64,000 bases of DNA from the NCBI RefSeq assembly GCF_024519455.1, contig NZ_JALJRY010000008.1, positions 62,001 through 126,000 of the forward strand. The letters are read 5' to 3'. The translations under genes and the position numbers were made by a program. The notes under the pieces are model-generated. The model saw only the letters and a list, made by a program, of their open reading frames with translations. It made no database searches and was not told where the DNA came from. Each line of letters begins with the position of its first letter. The stretch's first letter is position 1. Origin of the DNA: Streptomyces sp. STR69. GTDB taxonomy: Bacteria; Actinomycetota; Actinomycetes; Streptomycetales; Streptomycetaceae. Positions 1 to 8,863 of the stretch are shown piece by piece.

Positions 1-1053
1 CTCGGGCAGCCGGAACAGCTCGTTGAAGGTGCCGCGGGTGACACGCTCGCGGATGTCCGCGGGCACGCCGTCGAACAGCTCGTGCAGCGTGGACTGGGTG
101 TGGCCGTAAGTGCCTTCCAGGTGGGGGTAGTCGTCGCCCCACATCACGTTGCGGTAGCCCGTCGACTCGACGATCTCCACCGAGCTCTTGTCGTGCTGGA
201 AGGAGGCGTACACCTGCTGCCTGATGATCTCGCTGGGCAGCCGGCTGAGCTTCGGCCGGACGAACATGCCGTGCTGACGGTAGGCCTCGTCCATCCGGTC
301 GCCGATGGCCGGCACCCAGCCGGCGCCGCCCTCCGCGATCAGGATCTTCAGGTCGGGGTGCCGGTCCAGGGCGCCGCCCGCGACCATGTGGGACACCACG
401 CGCATGCCCGGATAGGTCGTCTCCATGTAGTTGACGACCGCGCCGCCGGGCCCGCGGAAGACGACGTTCTCGCCTCCCGTGCCGATGTGGAAGCCCAGCA
501 CCAGTCCGGCCCGCTCGGCCGCCGTCCACAGCGGTTCCCAGCGGTCGAGGGCGTACTCCTCGCCGGGCCGTGTCTGGCACGGCAGGAACACCGACTGGAA
601 GCCCATCTCCGCCACCCGCTCGACCTCGGCGACCGCGTCCTCGACGTCGGCGGTCGACACACAGGCGGGGGTGATGATGCGCTTCTGCTTCCCGAGGACC
701 TCGGAGTGCGCCCAGTCGTTCCAGGCCCGCACGGTCTCCCTGGCCAGCTCCCGCTCGGTGATCGACACCAGCCAGAACCCCATGGAGGGGAAGGCCAGTT
801 GACCCCAGACGCCCTCCTGGTCCAGGTCCTTCAGACGTACGTCGAGATCCCGGGCGCCCGGCGGACGCATGGCGTCCATGAAGTCGTTGAGCTGGCGGTC
901 GATGCGCTCGCCGTCGATGTACAGCACCTCGTACTTGTCACCGCGCTCACTGCGCGGCGCCCGGTCGGCGAGGCGCGGCGGCAGCGCCTGGATCCACAGG
1001 TCGTCGGGTTCCATCACATGGGAGTCCCCGGAGTTGACCCAGATCTTCGTCAT
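1..1053 (-). CDS. Amidohydrolase family protein (ACMSD-like), 3' end outside window
   Basis: The reading frame is open from the ATG at 1053 to the window edge (351 codons), so the C-terminus is missing. The product looks like an amidohydrolase_2/ACMSD-type TIM-barrel hydrolase or decarboxylase: N-terminal SGDSHVMEPDDLW carries the D-x-H metal motif, GFHIGTGGE holds the next metal histidine, and WGDDYPHLEGTYGH near the end holds the metal Asp. GAAGGAG lies about 5 nt before the start. In CoA-catabolic clusters this family hydrolyses or decarboxylates ring or keto-acid intermediates; the substrate here is unknown. A second, divergent family member lies at 37512-38693. An AT-rich box at 1079-1103 is the likely promoter/operator. 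Confidence 0.85.
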   Translation of the reverse strand, partial: MTKIWVNSGDSHVMEPDDLWIQALPPRLADRAPRSERGDKYEVLYIDGERIDRQLNDFMDAMRPPGARDLDVRLKDLDQEGVWGQLAFPSMGFWLVSITERELARETVRAWNDWAHSEVLGKQKRIITPACVSTADVEDAVAEVERVAEMGFQSVFLPCQTRPGEEYALDRWEPLWTAAERAGLVLGFHIGTGGENVVFRGPGGAVVNYMETTYPGMRVVSHMVAGGALDRHPDLKILIAEGGAGWVPAIGDRMDEAYRQHGMFVRPKLSRLPSEIIRQQVYASFQHDKSSVEIVESTGYRNVMWGDDYPHLEGTYGHTQSTLHELFDGVPADIRERVTRGTFNELFRLPE

Positions 1054-1078
1054 GGCGCTCCTTCGGGTCAATAGATGC

Positions 1079-1103
1079 AATCAGTTAGCGATTTTAATCG
1101 TAT
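1079..1103. promoter_or_regulatory. AT-rich promoter/operator box upstream of amidohydrolase
   Basis: In the 85-bp gap between etfA and the amidohydrolase, an isolated AT-rich patch contains CAGTTAGCGATTTTAAT, which resembles the box found at other promoters of the island (core GTTA followed by an A/T run). It probably serves the minus-strand amidohydrolase. This is one of the weaker copies. Confidence 0.4.
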
Positions 1104-1138
1104 CGGCCGCCGAGCGGAAGGCCGGGAGGTGGAGGAGA

Positions 1139-2104
1139 TCAGCTCCGCCGCCGCTCGATCTCCTCCACCAGCTGCGGGAGTACCTGGAAGAGATCCCCTA
1201 CGACGCCGTAGTCCGCGAGTTCGAAGATCGGGGCGTCCGCGTCCTTGTTCACGGCGACGATGGTCTTGGACGTCTGCATGCCCGCGCGGTGCTGGATCGC
1301 CCCGGAGATGCCGGCGGCGACATAGAGCTGTGGGGAGACCTGCGTGCCGGTCTGGCCGACCTGGTGGCTGTGCGGGTACCAGCCCGCGTCGACGGCAGCC
1401 CGGGACGCCCCGACGGCCGCGCCCAGGGCGTCGGCGACGCGCTCGATCACGGCGAAGTTCTCGGCGCCGTTCACGCCCCGGCCGCCGGAGACGACGATCT
1501 CGGCCTCGCTCAGTTCGGGGCGGTCGCCGCGTTCGCGGGGTGTGCAGGACAGGATCTGCACGGCGGCGGAGGCCGGGCCGAAGACGACGTCCCACTTCTC
1601 CAACTCGGGTGTGACAGGGGCCGGTTCGGGTGCGGTCGCGTTCGGCTTCACCGTGATCACCGGAATGCCGTGGCTGACGTGTGCCGTCACCTGGTACGTC
1701 GCCGCGAACGCGGACTGCTCGGTGACCGGGCGGCCGTCCGCGCCCGCCGCGATGTCGACGGCGTCCGTGATCAGCCCCGACCCCAGCCGGAACGCGACCC
1801 GGGCGGCGGTCTCCTTGCCGTCCGGGCCCGACGGCAGCAGGATCGCCGCCGGGTTGGTGCTCTCGGCGATCTGTGCGAGGGCGTCGACGGCCGGAGTGAC
1901 GAGGAGTTCCTCGACCTCGGGTGCGTCCACGACGTACACCTTGTGCGCGCCGTACCGGCCGAGGGCCTCGGCCGCGGTGTCCGCGCCCGGGCCGAGGAAG
2001 ACCGCCGACGGTTCGCCCAACCGGCGTGCCAGGGTGAGGAGTTCGAGGGTCGGCTTGCGGACGACGCCGTCCAGGTGATCGACGAGTACGAGGATCTCGG
2101 CCAC
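1139..2104 (-). CDS. etfA: Electron transfer flavoprotein alpha subunit
   Basis: ETF alpha (FixB family, 321 aa, normal length). With ETF beta it takes electrons from acyl-CoA dehydrogenase FAD and passes them to the respiratory chain. The C-terminal FAD domain is unmistakable: SGGRGV near residue 206, GASRAAVDAGW, then QVGQTGTQVSP, GISGAIQHRAGM and INKD-like VAVNKDADAPIF followed by ADYGVVGD. The N-terminal alpha/beta domain is MAEILVLVDH. It lies 39 bp downstream of the beta gene in one operon. A dedicated ETF fits the eight acyl-CoA dehydrogenases of this island. Confidence 0.96.
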   Translation of the reverse strand: MAEILVLVDHLDGVVRKPTLELLTLARRLGEPSAVFLGPGADTAAEALGRYGAHKVYVVDAPEVEELLVTPAVDALAQIAESTNPAAILLPSGPDGKETAARVAFRLGSGLITDAVDIAAGADGRPVTEQSAFAATYQVTAHVSHGIPVITVKPNATAPEPAPVTPELEKWDVVFGPASAAVQILSCTPRERGDRPELSEAEIVVSGGRGVNGAENFAVIERVADALGAAVGASRAAVDAGWYPHSHQVGQTGTQVSPQLYVAAGISGAIQHRAGMQTSKTIVAVNKDADAPIFELADYGVVGDLFQVLPQLVEEIERRRS

Positions 2105-2143
2105 GGTGCTGGGCTCCTTGGGTCGGTCGGGCGAACGTGTCGG

Positions 2144-2923
2144 TCAGACGAACTTCTTGGCGGTGAGGAACGCGGCCAGCCCGATGCCGCCCGTCCCGTC
2201 GTCGGAGACGAGTTCCCCCTTGGTGCGCGGCGGACGCCGAGTCGCGGTGTCCACCGCCGTCCTCGCGGCCGTACGGCCGACCTGCCCGGCGTCGATCCCG
2301 AGATCGGCGAGACCGAGGGTCTCCACGGGCTTCTTCTTCGCGGCCATGATCCCCTTGAAGGAGGGGTAACGGGCGTCGCCGGAACGGTCGGTCACCGACA
2401 CGACGGCCGGCAGGCCGCCCCGAACCCGCACGGTCGCGGTGTCGCCCTCGCGCCGGCCGGTCAACGCCCCCTCCTCGACGGTCAGTTCCTCGATGTGGGT
2501 GACGGCCGGGACGCCGAGCCGCTCCGCGAGCAGCGCCGGTACGACGCCCGCGCCGCCGTCCGTCGAGGCCATCCCGCACAGCACGAGATCGAAGCCGTGC
2601 CGTTGGATCGCCCCGGCCAGCACGAGCGAGGTGGCGAACACGTCGCTGCCCTCGATGTCCTCGTCGCTCACGTGGATCGCCGAGTCGCCGCCCATGGCGA
2701 GCGCCTTGCGCAGGGCGTCCTTCGCGTCGTCCGGACCGACGGTGAGGTAGCAGACCTCGACGTCCGGGCCCGACTCCGCGATCCGCAGGGCCTGTTCGAC
2801 GGCGTACTCGTCGAGTTCGGACAGCAGCGAGTCGACCGACGCGCGGTCGGTGGTGCCGTCCTCGGTGAAGGTGCGGTCCGCCGTGGCGTCGGGCACGTGC
2901 TTCACGCAGACAACGATCTTCAC
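2144..2923 (-). CDS. etfB: Electron transfer flavoprotein beta subunit
   Basis: ETF beta (FixA family, 259 aa). It starts MKIVVCVKHVPDAT and has the adenine-nucleotide fold, LSELDEYAVEQALRI, and the recognition-loop region around EALGLADLGID. It forms the heterodimer with the alpha subunit encoded just downstream. GGGAGGGCGATGTG before the ATG supplies a Shine-Dalgarno sequence. It diverges from the acyl-CoA ligase operon across a 145-bp promoter region carrying a perfect AT-rich palindrome, so its transcription is probably co-ordinated with the rest of the island. Confidence 0.96.
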   Translation of the reverse strand: MKIVVCVKHVPDATADRTFTEDGTTDRASVDSLLSELDEYAVEQALRIAESGPDVEVCYLTVGPDDAKDALRKALAMGGDSAIHVSDEDIEGSDVFATSLVLAGAIQRHGFDLVLCGMASTDGGAGVVPALLAERLGVPAVTHIEELTVEEGALTGRREGDTATVRVRGGLPAVVSVTDRSGDARYPSFKGIMAAKKKPVETLGLADLGIDAGQVGRTAARTAVDTATRRPPRTKGELVSDDGTGGIGLAAFLTAKKFV

Positions 2924-2950
2924 ATCGCCCTCCCGGGGCTCTAATGAGTG

Positions 2951-3024
2951 CTAATAGTTAACTATATAGATCGAGCGAGCGCGAGAGTTCCCCGAGATTC
3001 AGTCGAATTAGTTGACTGATTGCG
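2951..3024. promoter_or_regulatory. Divergent promoter region with palindromic operator
   Basis: The gap between etfB and the ligase operon is AT-rich in an otherwise very GC-rich context. It contains the perfect 12-bp palindrome ATAGTTAACTAT at 2954-2965, and a second element, CAGTCGAATTAGTTGACTG, at 3000-3018 whose ends (CAGTC/GACTG) are inverted repeats. The first element matches the island-wide box. Both probably overlap the divergent promoters. Confidence 0.6.
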
Positions 3025-3068
3025 CTGATAGCTGGAAGATCTGGGCAGCTGAGCCGCGAGGAGGCGTC

Positions 3069-4391
3069 ATGGCCGGGGACAGGGACACCGCTGACAGGTA
3101 CTTCGAGCCACAGGTGGAGACCATGGCCCGGGACCAGCTGCGGGCACGGCAGGAAGAGCGGGTGGTGGAACTCGTCGAGTACGCCTACGCCAACTCCGCC
3201 TTCTACCAGGCACTGTGGGACGAGCACGGAGTGCACCCGCGTGACGTCCGCACCCTGGACGACTTCCGGGCCCGCATCCCGTTCATCACCAAGGACATGG
3301 TGCGCGCCTACCGTGCCCGCACCGGTGACCCCTTCGGCGGGCTGCTCTGCGTCCCGACCGAGGAACTGACCTCCGTCTCCTCCAGTTCGGGCACCACCGG
3401 CGACCCGGAGTTCTTCGCCGAGATCTGGGAGGGCGCGCCGCCCCTGGTCACCGCGCAGGTGCGTGACCTGTGGGAACTCGGCCTCCGGCCCGGGGACCGG
3501 GTGCTGAGCCCGCCCGGCACCTTCCGCAACCTCATGGACGCCGGCTTCCAGGCGCTGGGCGCGGTGGTCATCGAGGTGGACACCTGGATGGGGAACATGC
3601 CCGAGGTCGTCGAGGCCCTGCGCACCTACCGCCCGGCCTACCTGCAGATGATGTATCCGCAGATGGTGGAGCTGGAGCACCTGGCCGGCACGACGGATCT
3701 CAAGGAGGCGTTCTCCTCCCTCAAGGGCGCCTCCTGCGCCGGACAGCCCCTCAGCCGGAAGATGCGCGAGCGGATCCGCGAGGACTGGGGCATCGACGTC
3801 TACGAGTACACCAGCGCCGCCGACACCGGCACCGCCTGGGAGTGCCGCGAGCACGACGGCTTCCACCTCTGGGAGGACACCGTCTTCGCGGAGTGCGTCG
3901 AGGTCGACGAGCAGGGCTGGCGCGACGCGGCGGAGGGTGACCTCGGCGAGCTGGTCGCCACCGACCTCGACAACCGGGCCGCGCCACTGATCCGTTACCG
4001 CAGCGAGGACCTGGTCCGCCTGTCGAGGGACCGCTGCGGCTGCGGGCGCACCCACGCCCGGATGTGGGTGGCCGGCAGGCGCGGCGACGAGACCCTGGTC
4101 CAGGGGCGTTCCGTGGTCCTGCGGGACATCTGGCAGGCGGTCGAGGACCAGCCCGAGACCGTGGCGGGCGTCTTCCAGATCGTCCGCGCCGGACGCGAGG
4201 TCGACGAACTGCGCCTGCGCGTGGGCTACGACCCCCGTCTCACCGGCGACGTCGACGCCCTCGCCGGACGCCTGAGCGAAGCCGTGCGGGAGCGGACCGG
4301 CGTCAAGCCGGTGCTCGACATGCGCACCGAGGAGGACCTGTTGAAGACCATGACCAGCGTCGCCAAGTTCCCCCGGGTGGTGAAGAGTTGA
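3069..4391 (+). CDS. Phenylacetate-CoA ligase-like AMP-forming acyl-CoA ligase
   Basis: Member of the PaaK-like branch of adenylate-forming enzymes (440 aa from this ATG; a TTG 57 bp upstream is in frame, but GAGGAGG at 3058-3064 points to 3069). It should convert a carboxylic acid plus ATP and CoA into an acyl-CoA. Visible motifs are the P-loop SSSSGTTGD, YEYTSAADTG (A5-like), LIRYRSEDLVRL and the PaaK-type CGCGRTH zinc/loop segment, with a C-terminal mobile domain ending near KTMTSVAKFPRVV. It heads a seven-gene operon running to 9975 and overlaps the next gene (TGATG). It probably activates the imported acid or an intermediate. Confidence 0.88.
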   Translation: MAGDRDTADRYFEPQVETMARDQLRARQEERVVELVEYAYANSAFYQALWDEHGVHPRDVRTLDDFRARIPFITKDMVRAYRARTGDPFGGLLCVPTEELTSVSSSSGTTGDPEFFAEIWEGAPPLVTAQVRDLWELGLRPGDRVLSPPGTFRNLMDAGFQALGAVVIEVDTWMGNMPEVVEALRTYRPAYLQMMYPQMVELEHLAGTTDLKEAFSSLKGASCAGQPLSRKMRERIREDWGIDVYEYTSAADTGTAWECREHDGFHLWEDTVFAECVEVDEQGWRDAAEGDLGELVATDLDNRAAPLIRYRSEDLVRLSRDRCGCGRTHARMWVAGRRGDETLVQGRSVVLRDIWQAVEDQPETVAGVFQIVRAGREVDELRLRVGYDPRLTGDVDALAGRLSEAVRERTGVKPVLDMRTEEDLLKTMTSVAKFPRVVKS

Positions 4392-5122
4392 TGGCGCGCG
4401 CCGACACCCTGGCCCGGGCCCGCACTCTCGACCGGCCCGAACTCGCCTACCTCGTACGCTTCCCCACCTCCGACGGCATCCGGGACATGGAACTGACCTG
4501 GGCGGAACTCGCCCGCGACACCGACTGGGTGACCGCACGGTTCCGGGACCACGGACTCGCCGCCGGACAGCGGGCGTTGCTGACCACCTCCGGCTTCGAG
4601 GGCTTCTGGGGCCACGCCGTGATCGGCGCCCTGCGCACCCTGAAGGTGACGTACGGCATCGCCGAGGCGATGGGCTGGGACCACCGCAGGACCGCGGTCT
4701 TCCACCGCGAACTCGACCCGCACGCGGTCATCGGCCTGTCGGCCGAGACCCTGGAGGGGCTGGCCGGTGCGGCCGACGTCGGTGAGATGTTCCGGACGAC
4801 GCCGGTCGTACTGGCCCGGCCCGCCGCCGTACCGCTGCTGCGCGGGGTGGGCGTGTCCGCCGCCCTGATCGCGACCGTGGGACCGGCCCTCGCGCTGGAG
4901 TGCCCCGAGCACGGGGGTGCGCACGTCAACGCGGCCGAATGGCGGGTCGGGGCGCGGGACGGACAGCTGTCCGTAGCGGCGGGGGAGGAGCGCACCTCGG
5001 AACTTCCCGAGACCCCGCTCGGCATCGCCGGACGCGTACTCACCGGCCGCTGCGCCTGTGGCAGCGAAGACCCACGGGTCCTCTTCGCCGAGGCCAACCA
5101 GCCCACATCATCGAGGAGTTGA
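4391..5122 (+). CDS. Truncated ANL-superfamily-like protein, ligase companion
   Basis: 243-aa protein overlapping the PaaK-like ligase by one base and translated from an ATG in TGATG. It resembles only the N-terminal lobe of adenylate-forming enzymes: DMELTWAELARDTDWV, ALLTTSGFEGFWGHAVIGAL, then a region with weak likeness to the acyl-adenylate core. I see no SGTTG P-loop and no catalytic lysine domain. It ends with a CACGSEDPRVLF segment like the PaaK CGCG loop. I infer a non-catalytic partner or a decayed duplicate of the ligase; the tight coupling and intact frame favour a functional partner. Confidence 0.6.
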   Translation: MARADTLARARTLDRPELAYLVRFPTSDGIRDMELTWAELARDTDWVTARFRDHGLAAGQRALLTTSGFEGFWGHAVIGALRTLKVTYGIAEAMGWDHRRTAVFHRELDPHAVIGLSAETLEGLAGAADVGEMFRTTPVVLARPAAVPLLRGVGVSAALIATVGPALALECPEHGGAHVNAAEWRVGARDGQLSVAAGEERTSELPETPLGIAGRVLTGRCACGSEDPRVLFAEANQPTSSRS

Positions 5123-5124
5123 GG

Positions 5125-6036
5125 ATGTCCGAAGGAGTGGTCGCCGGCCGGGTCGTGATTGTCACGGGCGCCGGCAACGGGATCGGCCGGGCACACGCCC
5201 TGGCGTTCGCCGCGCACGGCGCGAAGGTCGTGGTCAACGACCTGGGCGGCGCGCGCGATGGCGGAGGCGCCTCGGCCGGGCCCGCCCAGACCGTGGTCGA
5301 CGAGATCATCGAGGCCGGCGGCGAGGCGGTGGCCAACACGGACGACATCTCCGCCTGGGCCGGTGCAGGCCGACTCGTCCGACAGGCCGTCGACACCTAC
5401 GGCGGCCTGGACGTCCTGGTCAACAACGCCGGCATCCTGCGGGACCGGATGATCGTGTCGATGACCGAGCGGGACTGGGACAGCGTGATCGCCGTCCACC
5501 TCAAGGGCAGCTTCGCCACCCTGCACCACGCCGCCGCGTACTGGCGCGAGCGCGCCAAGTCCGGTCACGACAACGACGCCCGGGTGATCAACACGACCTC
5601 CCCGTCCGGCATCTTCGGGAACCCCGGCCAGTCGAACTACGGCTCGGCCAAGGCCGGCATCGCGAGCCTCACCGTCATCGCCGCGGCCGAACTCGCCCGC
5701 TACGGAGTGACGGTGAACGCCATCGCGCCCACTGCGCTCACCCGGCTCACCGAGGACATCGAGATGATGAGACAGGCCGCCGAGGCCCAGGACCTCACCC
5801 CCGAAGCCATCTCCCCGCTCGTGGTGTGGCTCGGCTCGGCCGCCTCGCGCGAGGTCACCGGCCGGGTCTTCGGTGTCGTGGGCAACCGCATCACCGTCCT
5901 CGAAGGCTGGGTCAACGGCCCCGGCGCGAGCGCGGAATCACGCTGGACGCCGGAGGAACTGACCTCGGTCGTCCCGAACCTGGTGGCCAAGGCGGCTCCG
6001 AACGCCGACGCCCTGGGCAACCGGAACGGAGCCTGA
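5125..6036 (+). CDS. MFE-2-type 3-hydroxyacyl-CoA dehydrogenase (SDR)
   Basis: Short-chain dehydrogenase of 303 aa related to the (3R)-hydroxyacyl-CoA dehydrogenase domain of peroxisomal multifunctional enzyme 2 (17-beta-HSD4). It has the cofactor motif TGAGNGIGRAHA, the family insert VVVNDLGGARDGGGAS, NNAGILRD, the catalytic Ser in NTTSPSG and the YGSAKAG Tyr-Lys pair. Start ATG 5125 follows GAGGAGTTGAGG. It should oxidise a 3-hydroxyacyl-CoA to the 3-ketoacyl-CoA. A close paralogue lies at 11742-12653. Confidence 0.88.
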   Translation: MSEGVVAGRVVIVTGAGNGIGRAHALAFAAHGAKVVVNDLGGARDGGGASAGPAQTVVDEIIEAGGEAVANTDDISAWAGAGRLVRQAVDTYGGLDVLVNNAGILRDRMIVSMTERDWDSVIAVHLKGSFATLHHAAAYWRERAKSGHDNDARVINTTSPSGIFGNPGQSNYGSAKAGIASLTVIAAAELARYGVTVNAIAPTALTRLTEDIEMMRQAAEAQDLTPEAISPLVVWLGSAASREVTGRVFGVVGNRITVLEGWVNGPGASAESRWTPEELTSVVPNLVAKAAPNADALGNRNGA

Positions 6037-6040
6037 AGAC

Positions 6041-6484
6041 ATGACGACCACTCAAATACCCGTCGCTGAAGGCCTGTTCACCTGGCCGCCCGACGAGAGC
6101 ACGCCCCTTCGGCTCATCGGCTCCGAGTGCACGGTCTGCGGACTGATGAGTTTCCCCGCCGCCTCGGACTGCGTCCGGTGCGCGAGCACGGAGTCCAAGG
6201 AACGGCTCCTGGCGGAGCGCGGGACGCTCTGGACGTACACCACCCAGGACTTCCGGCCGCCGTCCCCGCCGTACGACGGCCCCGAGGCCTTCGAGCCGTA
6301 CGCGGTCGGCTACATCGAGCTCCCCGGCGAACTCCTGGTCGAGGCCCGCCTGACCGAACCGGACCCGGACAAGCTGCGGATCGGGCAGGACATGCGGCTG
6401 ACGCTCGTGCCGTACCGCGTGCAGGACGACGGCACCGAGGTCATGACGTTCGCGTTCGCCCCGGCCGAGGAGGAGACACCGTGA
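6041..6484 (+). CDS. DUF35 zinc-ribbon/OB-fold protein, partner of thiolase-like protein
   Basis: 147-aa DUF35 protein: a rubredoxin-like zinc ribbon (CTVCGLMSFPAASDCVRC, two CxxC pairs) followed by an OB-fold (LWTYTTQDF, AVGYIELPGELLVEARL, MRLTLVPYRV). In steroid-degrading actinobacteria DUF35 domains bind Ltp-type thiolase-like proteins to form retro-aldolases or thiolases acting on acyl-CoA. It overlaps the thiolase-like gene by four bases, consistent with an obligate complex. Confidence 0.85.
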   Translation: MTTTQIPVAEGLFTWPPDESTPLRLIGSECTVCGLMSFPAASDCVRCASTESKERLLAERGTLWTYTTQDFRPPSPPYDGPEAFEPYAVGYIELPGELLVEARLTEPDPDKLRIGQDMRLTLVPYRVQDDGTEVMTFAFAPAEEETP

Positions 6485-7629
6485 CCGAGGCCGTCATCAT
6501 CGGCGTGGGGCTCCATCCCTTCGGCCGGTTCCCCGGAAAGCCCGCAGTGGACATGGGCGCGGACGCGGTACGACTCGCGCTCGCCGACGCGGGCGTCAAC
6601 TGGCCGCAGATCCAGGGCGGTTACATCGGCAGCTACGAGGTCGCCAACCCGGACGCGATCGTCGCCCGGCTCGGTCTGACCGGCGTACCCCTGCGTGGGG
6701 TGTTCAACGGCTGTGCCACGGCCGGTACTTCGGTGGCGCTGGCCGCCCGCGCGATCGAGACCGGCGAGCACGACCTGACCATCGCGATCGGCCTGGACAA
6801 GCACCCGCGCGGGGCGTTCGCCGCCGACCCGTCCGTGGCCGGCATCCCCTCCTGGTACGGACAGACCGGCCTCTTCCTCACCACGCACTTCTTCGGCATG
6901 AAGATCAACCGCTATATGCACGACCACGGCATCTCCCACGAGACACTCGCGCGCGTGGCGGCCAAGAACTTCGGCAACGCGGCCCGGAACGAGAAGGCCT
7001 GGCGCCGAACTCCCCTGTCGGTGGAGGAGATTCTGGCCTCGCCCGTGCTCAACCACCCCCTCCGCCAGTACATGTACTGCGGCCCGGACGAAGGAGCGGC
7101 GGCCCTCGTGCTGTGCCGGGCCGACCAGGCCCACAAGTACACCGGGAAACCCGTACGGATCCGGTCCACCGCCCTGCGCAGCCGTCGGCTCGGCGCCTTC
7201 GAGGTGCAGAGCCCGTCGTTCCCGGTCGGGGAGGTCGTCGCGAGCCCGACCGTGGACGCCTCGCGGGAGGCGTACGAACGCGCGGGCATCGGCCCCGAGG
7301 ACGTCGATGTCGCCCAACTCCAGGACACCGACGCCGGATCGGAGGTCATCCACATGGCCGAGAACGGCCTCTGCAAGGACGGCGAGCAGGAACGCCTCAT
7401 CGCCGAGGGCGCCACCGAGATCGGCGGCAGACTCCCGGTCAACACCGACGGCGGACTCCTCGGCAACGGCGAACCGATCGGCGCGTCCGGACTGCGCCAG
7501 ATCCACGAGATCGTCCTCCAACTGCGCGGCACGGCCGGAGACCGACAGATCCCCGGCACACCACACGTCGGCTACACCCACCTGTACGGCGCGCCGGGCG
7601 TGTCGGCGGTCACCATCCTGAGCACCTGA
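6481..7629 (+). CDS. Thiolase-like lipid-transfer (Ltp/SCP2-thiolase) protein
   Basis: 382-aa thiolase-fold protein translated from the GTG in GTGA overlapping the DUF35 gene. It belongs to the SCP2-thiolase/Ltp group. The nucleophile region FNGCATAG keeps a Cys, but the C-terminal GHPxGATG motif is GNGEPIGASG, with Glu in place of His, so a normal Claisen thiolase mechanism is doubtful. NTDGGLLGNG and QLQDTDAG mark the C-terminal half. With its DUF35 partner it more likely performs retro-aldol or thiolytic side-chain cleavage. This is one of three such pairs in the island. Confidence 0.83.
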   Translation: MTEAVIIGVGLHPFGRFPGKPAVDMGADAVRLALADAGVNWPQIQGGYIGSYEVANPDAIVARLGLTGVPLRGVFNGCATAGTSVALAARAIETGEHDLTIAIGLDKHPRGAFAADPSVAGIPSWYGQTGLFLTTHFFGMKINRYMHDHGISHETLARVAAKNFGNAARNEKAWRRTPLSVEEILASPVLNHPLRQYMYCGPDEGAAALVLCRADQAHKYTGKPVRIRSTALRSRRLGAFEVQSPSFPVGEVVASPTVDASREAYERAGIGPEDVDVAQLQDTDAGSEVIHMAENGLCKDGEQERLIAEGATEIGGRLPVNTDGGLLGNGEPIGASGLRQIHEIVLQLRGTAGDRQIPGTPHVGYTHLYGAPGVSAVTILST

Positions 7630-7642
7630 GGACAGAGCGGAC

Positions 7643-8863
7643 ATGGCAGACGACATGCAGGACTTCGCGGCCGAGGCACGCGCCTTCCTCGACGCCCACG
7701 CGCCGAAGGCCCCCGACCGCACCGCCCCCACCTGGGGCGAGGGCGACGACTCGATGGCGTACTTCAGCAGCCTCCCGCCCGAGGCGGAACGGGAGCACGT
7801 ACAACGGGCGCGCGACTGGCAGCGCGTCCGCCACGAGAACGGCTTCGGCTGGATCACCGGCCCGGTGGAGTACGGCGGCCGGGGCCTGACCCCCGTCCAC
7901 GACCTGCTCTACGACGCAATCGAGTCCGAGTACGACGTCGCGGACACCGGAGTGCTCAGCGTGATCGGCCTCGGCATGATCGGACCGACGATCCTCTCCC
8001 ACGCCCAACCCCACATCAAGGAGCGGTGGTTGCCCGCGATGTACCGCGGGGACGCCATCGCCTGCCAGTTGTTCAGCGAACCCGGCGCGGGCTCCGACCT
8101 CGCGAGCGTGGCCACCAAGGCGGTACGCGAGGGCGACCACTGGGTGCTGAACGGACAGAAGGTGTGGACCTCGGTCGCACAGCACAGCCAGATCGGCCTC
8201 GCCCTCACCCGCACCGACCCGGACGCGCCCAAGCACCGAGGGATCACGGCTTTTCTCGTCCCCATGGACGCCCCCGGCGTCGAGGTCAGGCCGCTGCGTC
8301 AGATGACCGGCGGCGCGGACTTCAACGAGGTCTTCCTCACCGACGTCCGCATCCCCGACGACCACCGGCTCGGCGAGGTCGACGGCGGCTGGACGGTCGC
8401 CCTGACCACCCTCATGAACGAGCGCGCGACCGTCGGCAGTGAAGGCGTGGGACCGGTGGCCGCCGCGCTCTCCCCGGACCACCTCTCGGCCCTGATGCGC
8501 GCCACCTGGACCTGGGACGACCGCGCCCTGCGTGCCCGGCTCGCGGAACTCCTCGTGGACGCCCTCGCCACCCGGTACCTCAACAACCGCGCCCTGCGCA
8601 CCCTGCGCGCCGGCGGCACACCGGGCCCCGAGATGTCCGTCTCGAAGCTCATGTACGGCCAGAACCTCACCCGCGCCGCACACTTCGTGTCCGACGCGCT
8701 CGGACCCCGGATCATCGCCGACACCGGACAGTGGGGCACCTATGCCTGGTCCGAACTCCTCCTCGCCACACCGGCGTTGCGCATTCTCGGCGGCACCGAG
8801 GAGATCATGAAGAACATCCTCGCCGAACGCGTACTCGGACTGCCCAAGGAGGTGCGGTCATGA
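7643..8863 (+). CDS. Acyl-CoA dehydrogenase (catalytic-type subunit)
   Basis: 406-aa acyl-CoA dehydrogenase. It has FSEPGAGSDLASVATKA and VLNGQKVWTS in the middle beta domain, NEVFLTDVRIPDDHRLGEV, and the C-terminal GGTEEIMKNILAERVLG segment typical of actinobacterial FadE proteins. It is translationally coupled (ATGA) to a second, shorter ACAD that lacks the C-terminal GGT-E-I segment. Such adjacent unlike pairs form alpha2beta2 heterotetramers in mycobacterial sterol side-chain degradation, and I infer the same here. It introduces the alpha-beta double bond and passes electrons to ETF. Confidence 0.92.
   Translation: MADDMQDFAAEARAFLDAHAPKAPDRTAPTWGEGDDSMAYFSSLPPEAEREHVQRARDWQRVRHENGFGWITGPVEYGGRGLTPVHDLLYDAIESEYDVADTGVLSVIGLGMIGPTILSHAQPHIKERWLPAMYRGDAIACQLFSEPGAGSDLASVATKAVREGDHWVLNGQKVWTSVAQHSQIGLALTRTDPDAPKHRGITAFLVPMDAPGVEVRPLRQMTGGADFNEVFLTDVRIPDDHRLGEVDGGWTVALTTLMNERATVGSEGVGPVAAALSPDHLSALMRATWTWDDRALRARLAELLVDALATRYLNNRALRTLRAGGTPGPEMSVSKLMYGQNLTRAAHFVSDALGPRIIADTGQWGTYAWSELLLATPALRILGGTEEIMKNILAERVLGLPKEVRS

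Noticed and set aside
869..2944. A very long open frame on the plus strand across the ETF genes
   Set aside because: It is antisense to etfA and etfB, whose proteins match their families along the full length; long antisense frames are expected at this GC content.
3012..3068. Upstream TTG start for the PaaK-like ligase
   Set aside because: It lies within the divergent promoter/operator region and has no ribosome-binding site, whereas GAGGAGG precedes ATG 3069.
2958..4538. 526-codon minus-strand frame opposite the PaaK-like ligase
   Set aside because: Low-complexity Arg/Gly/Val-rich translation without family resemblance; the plus-strand ligase is clear.
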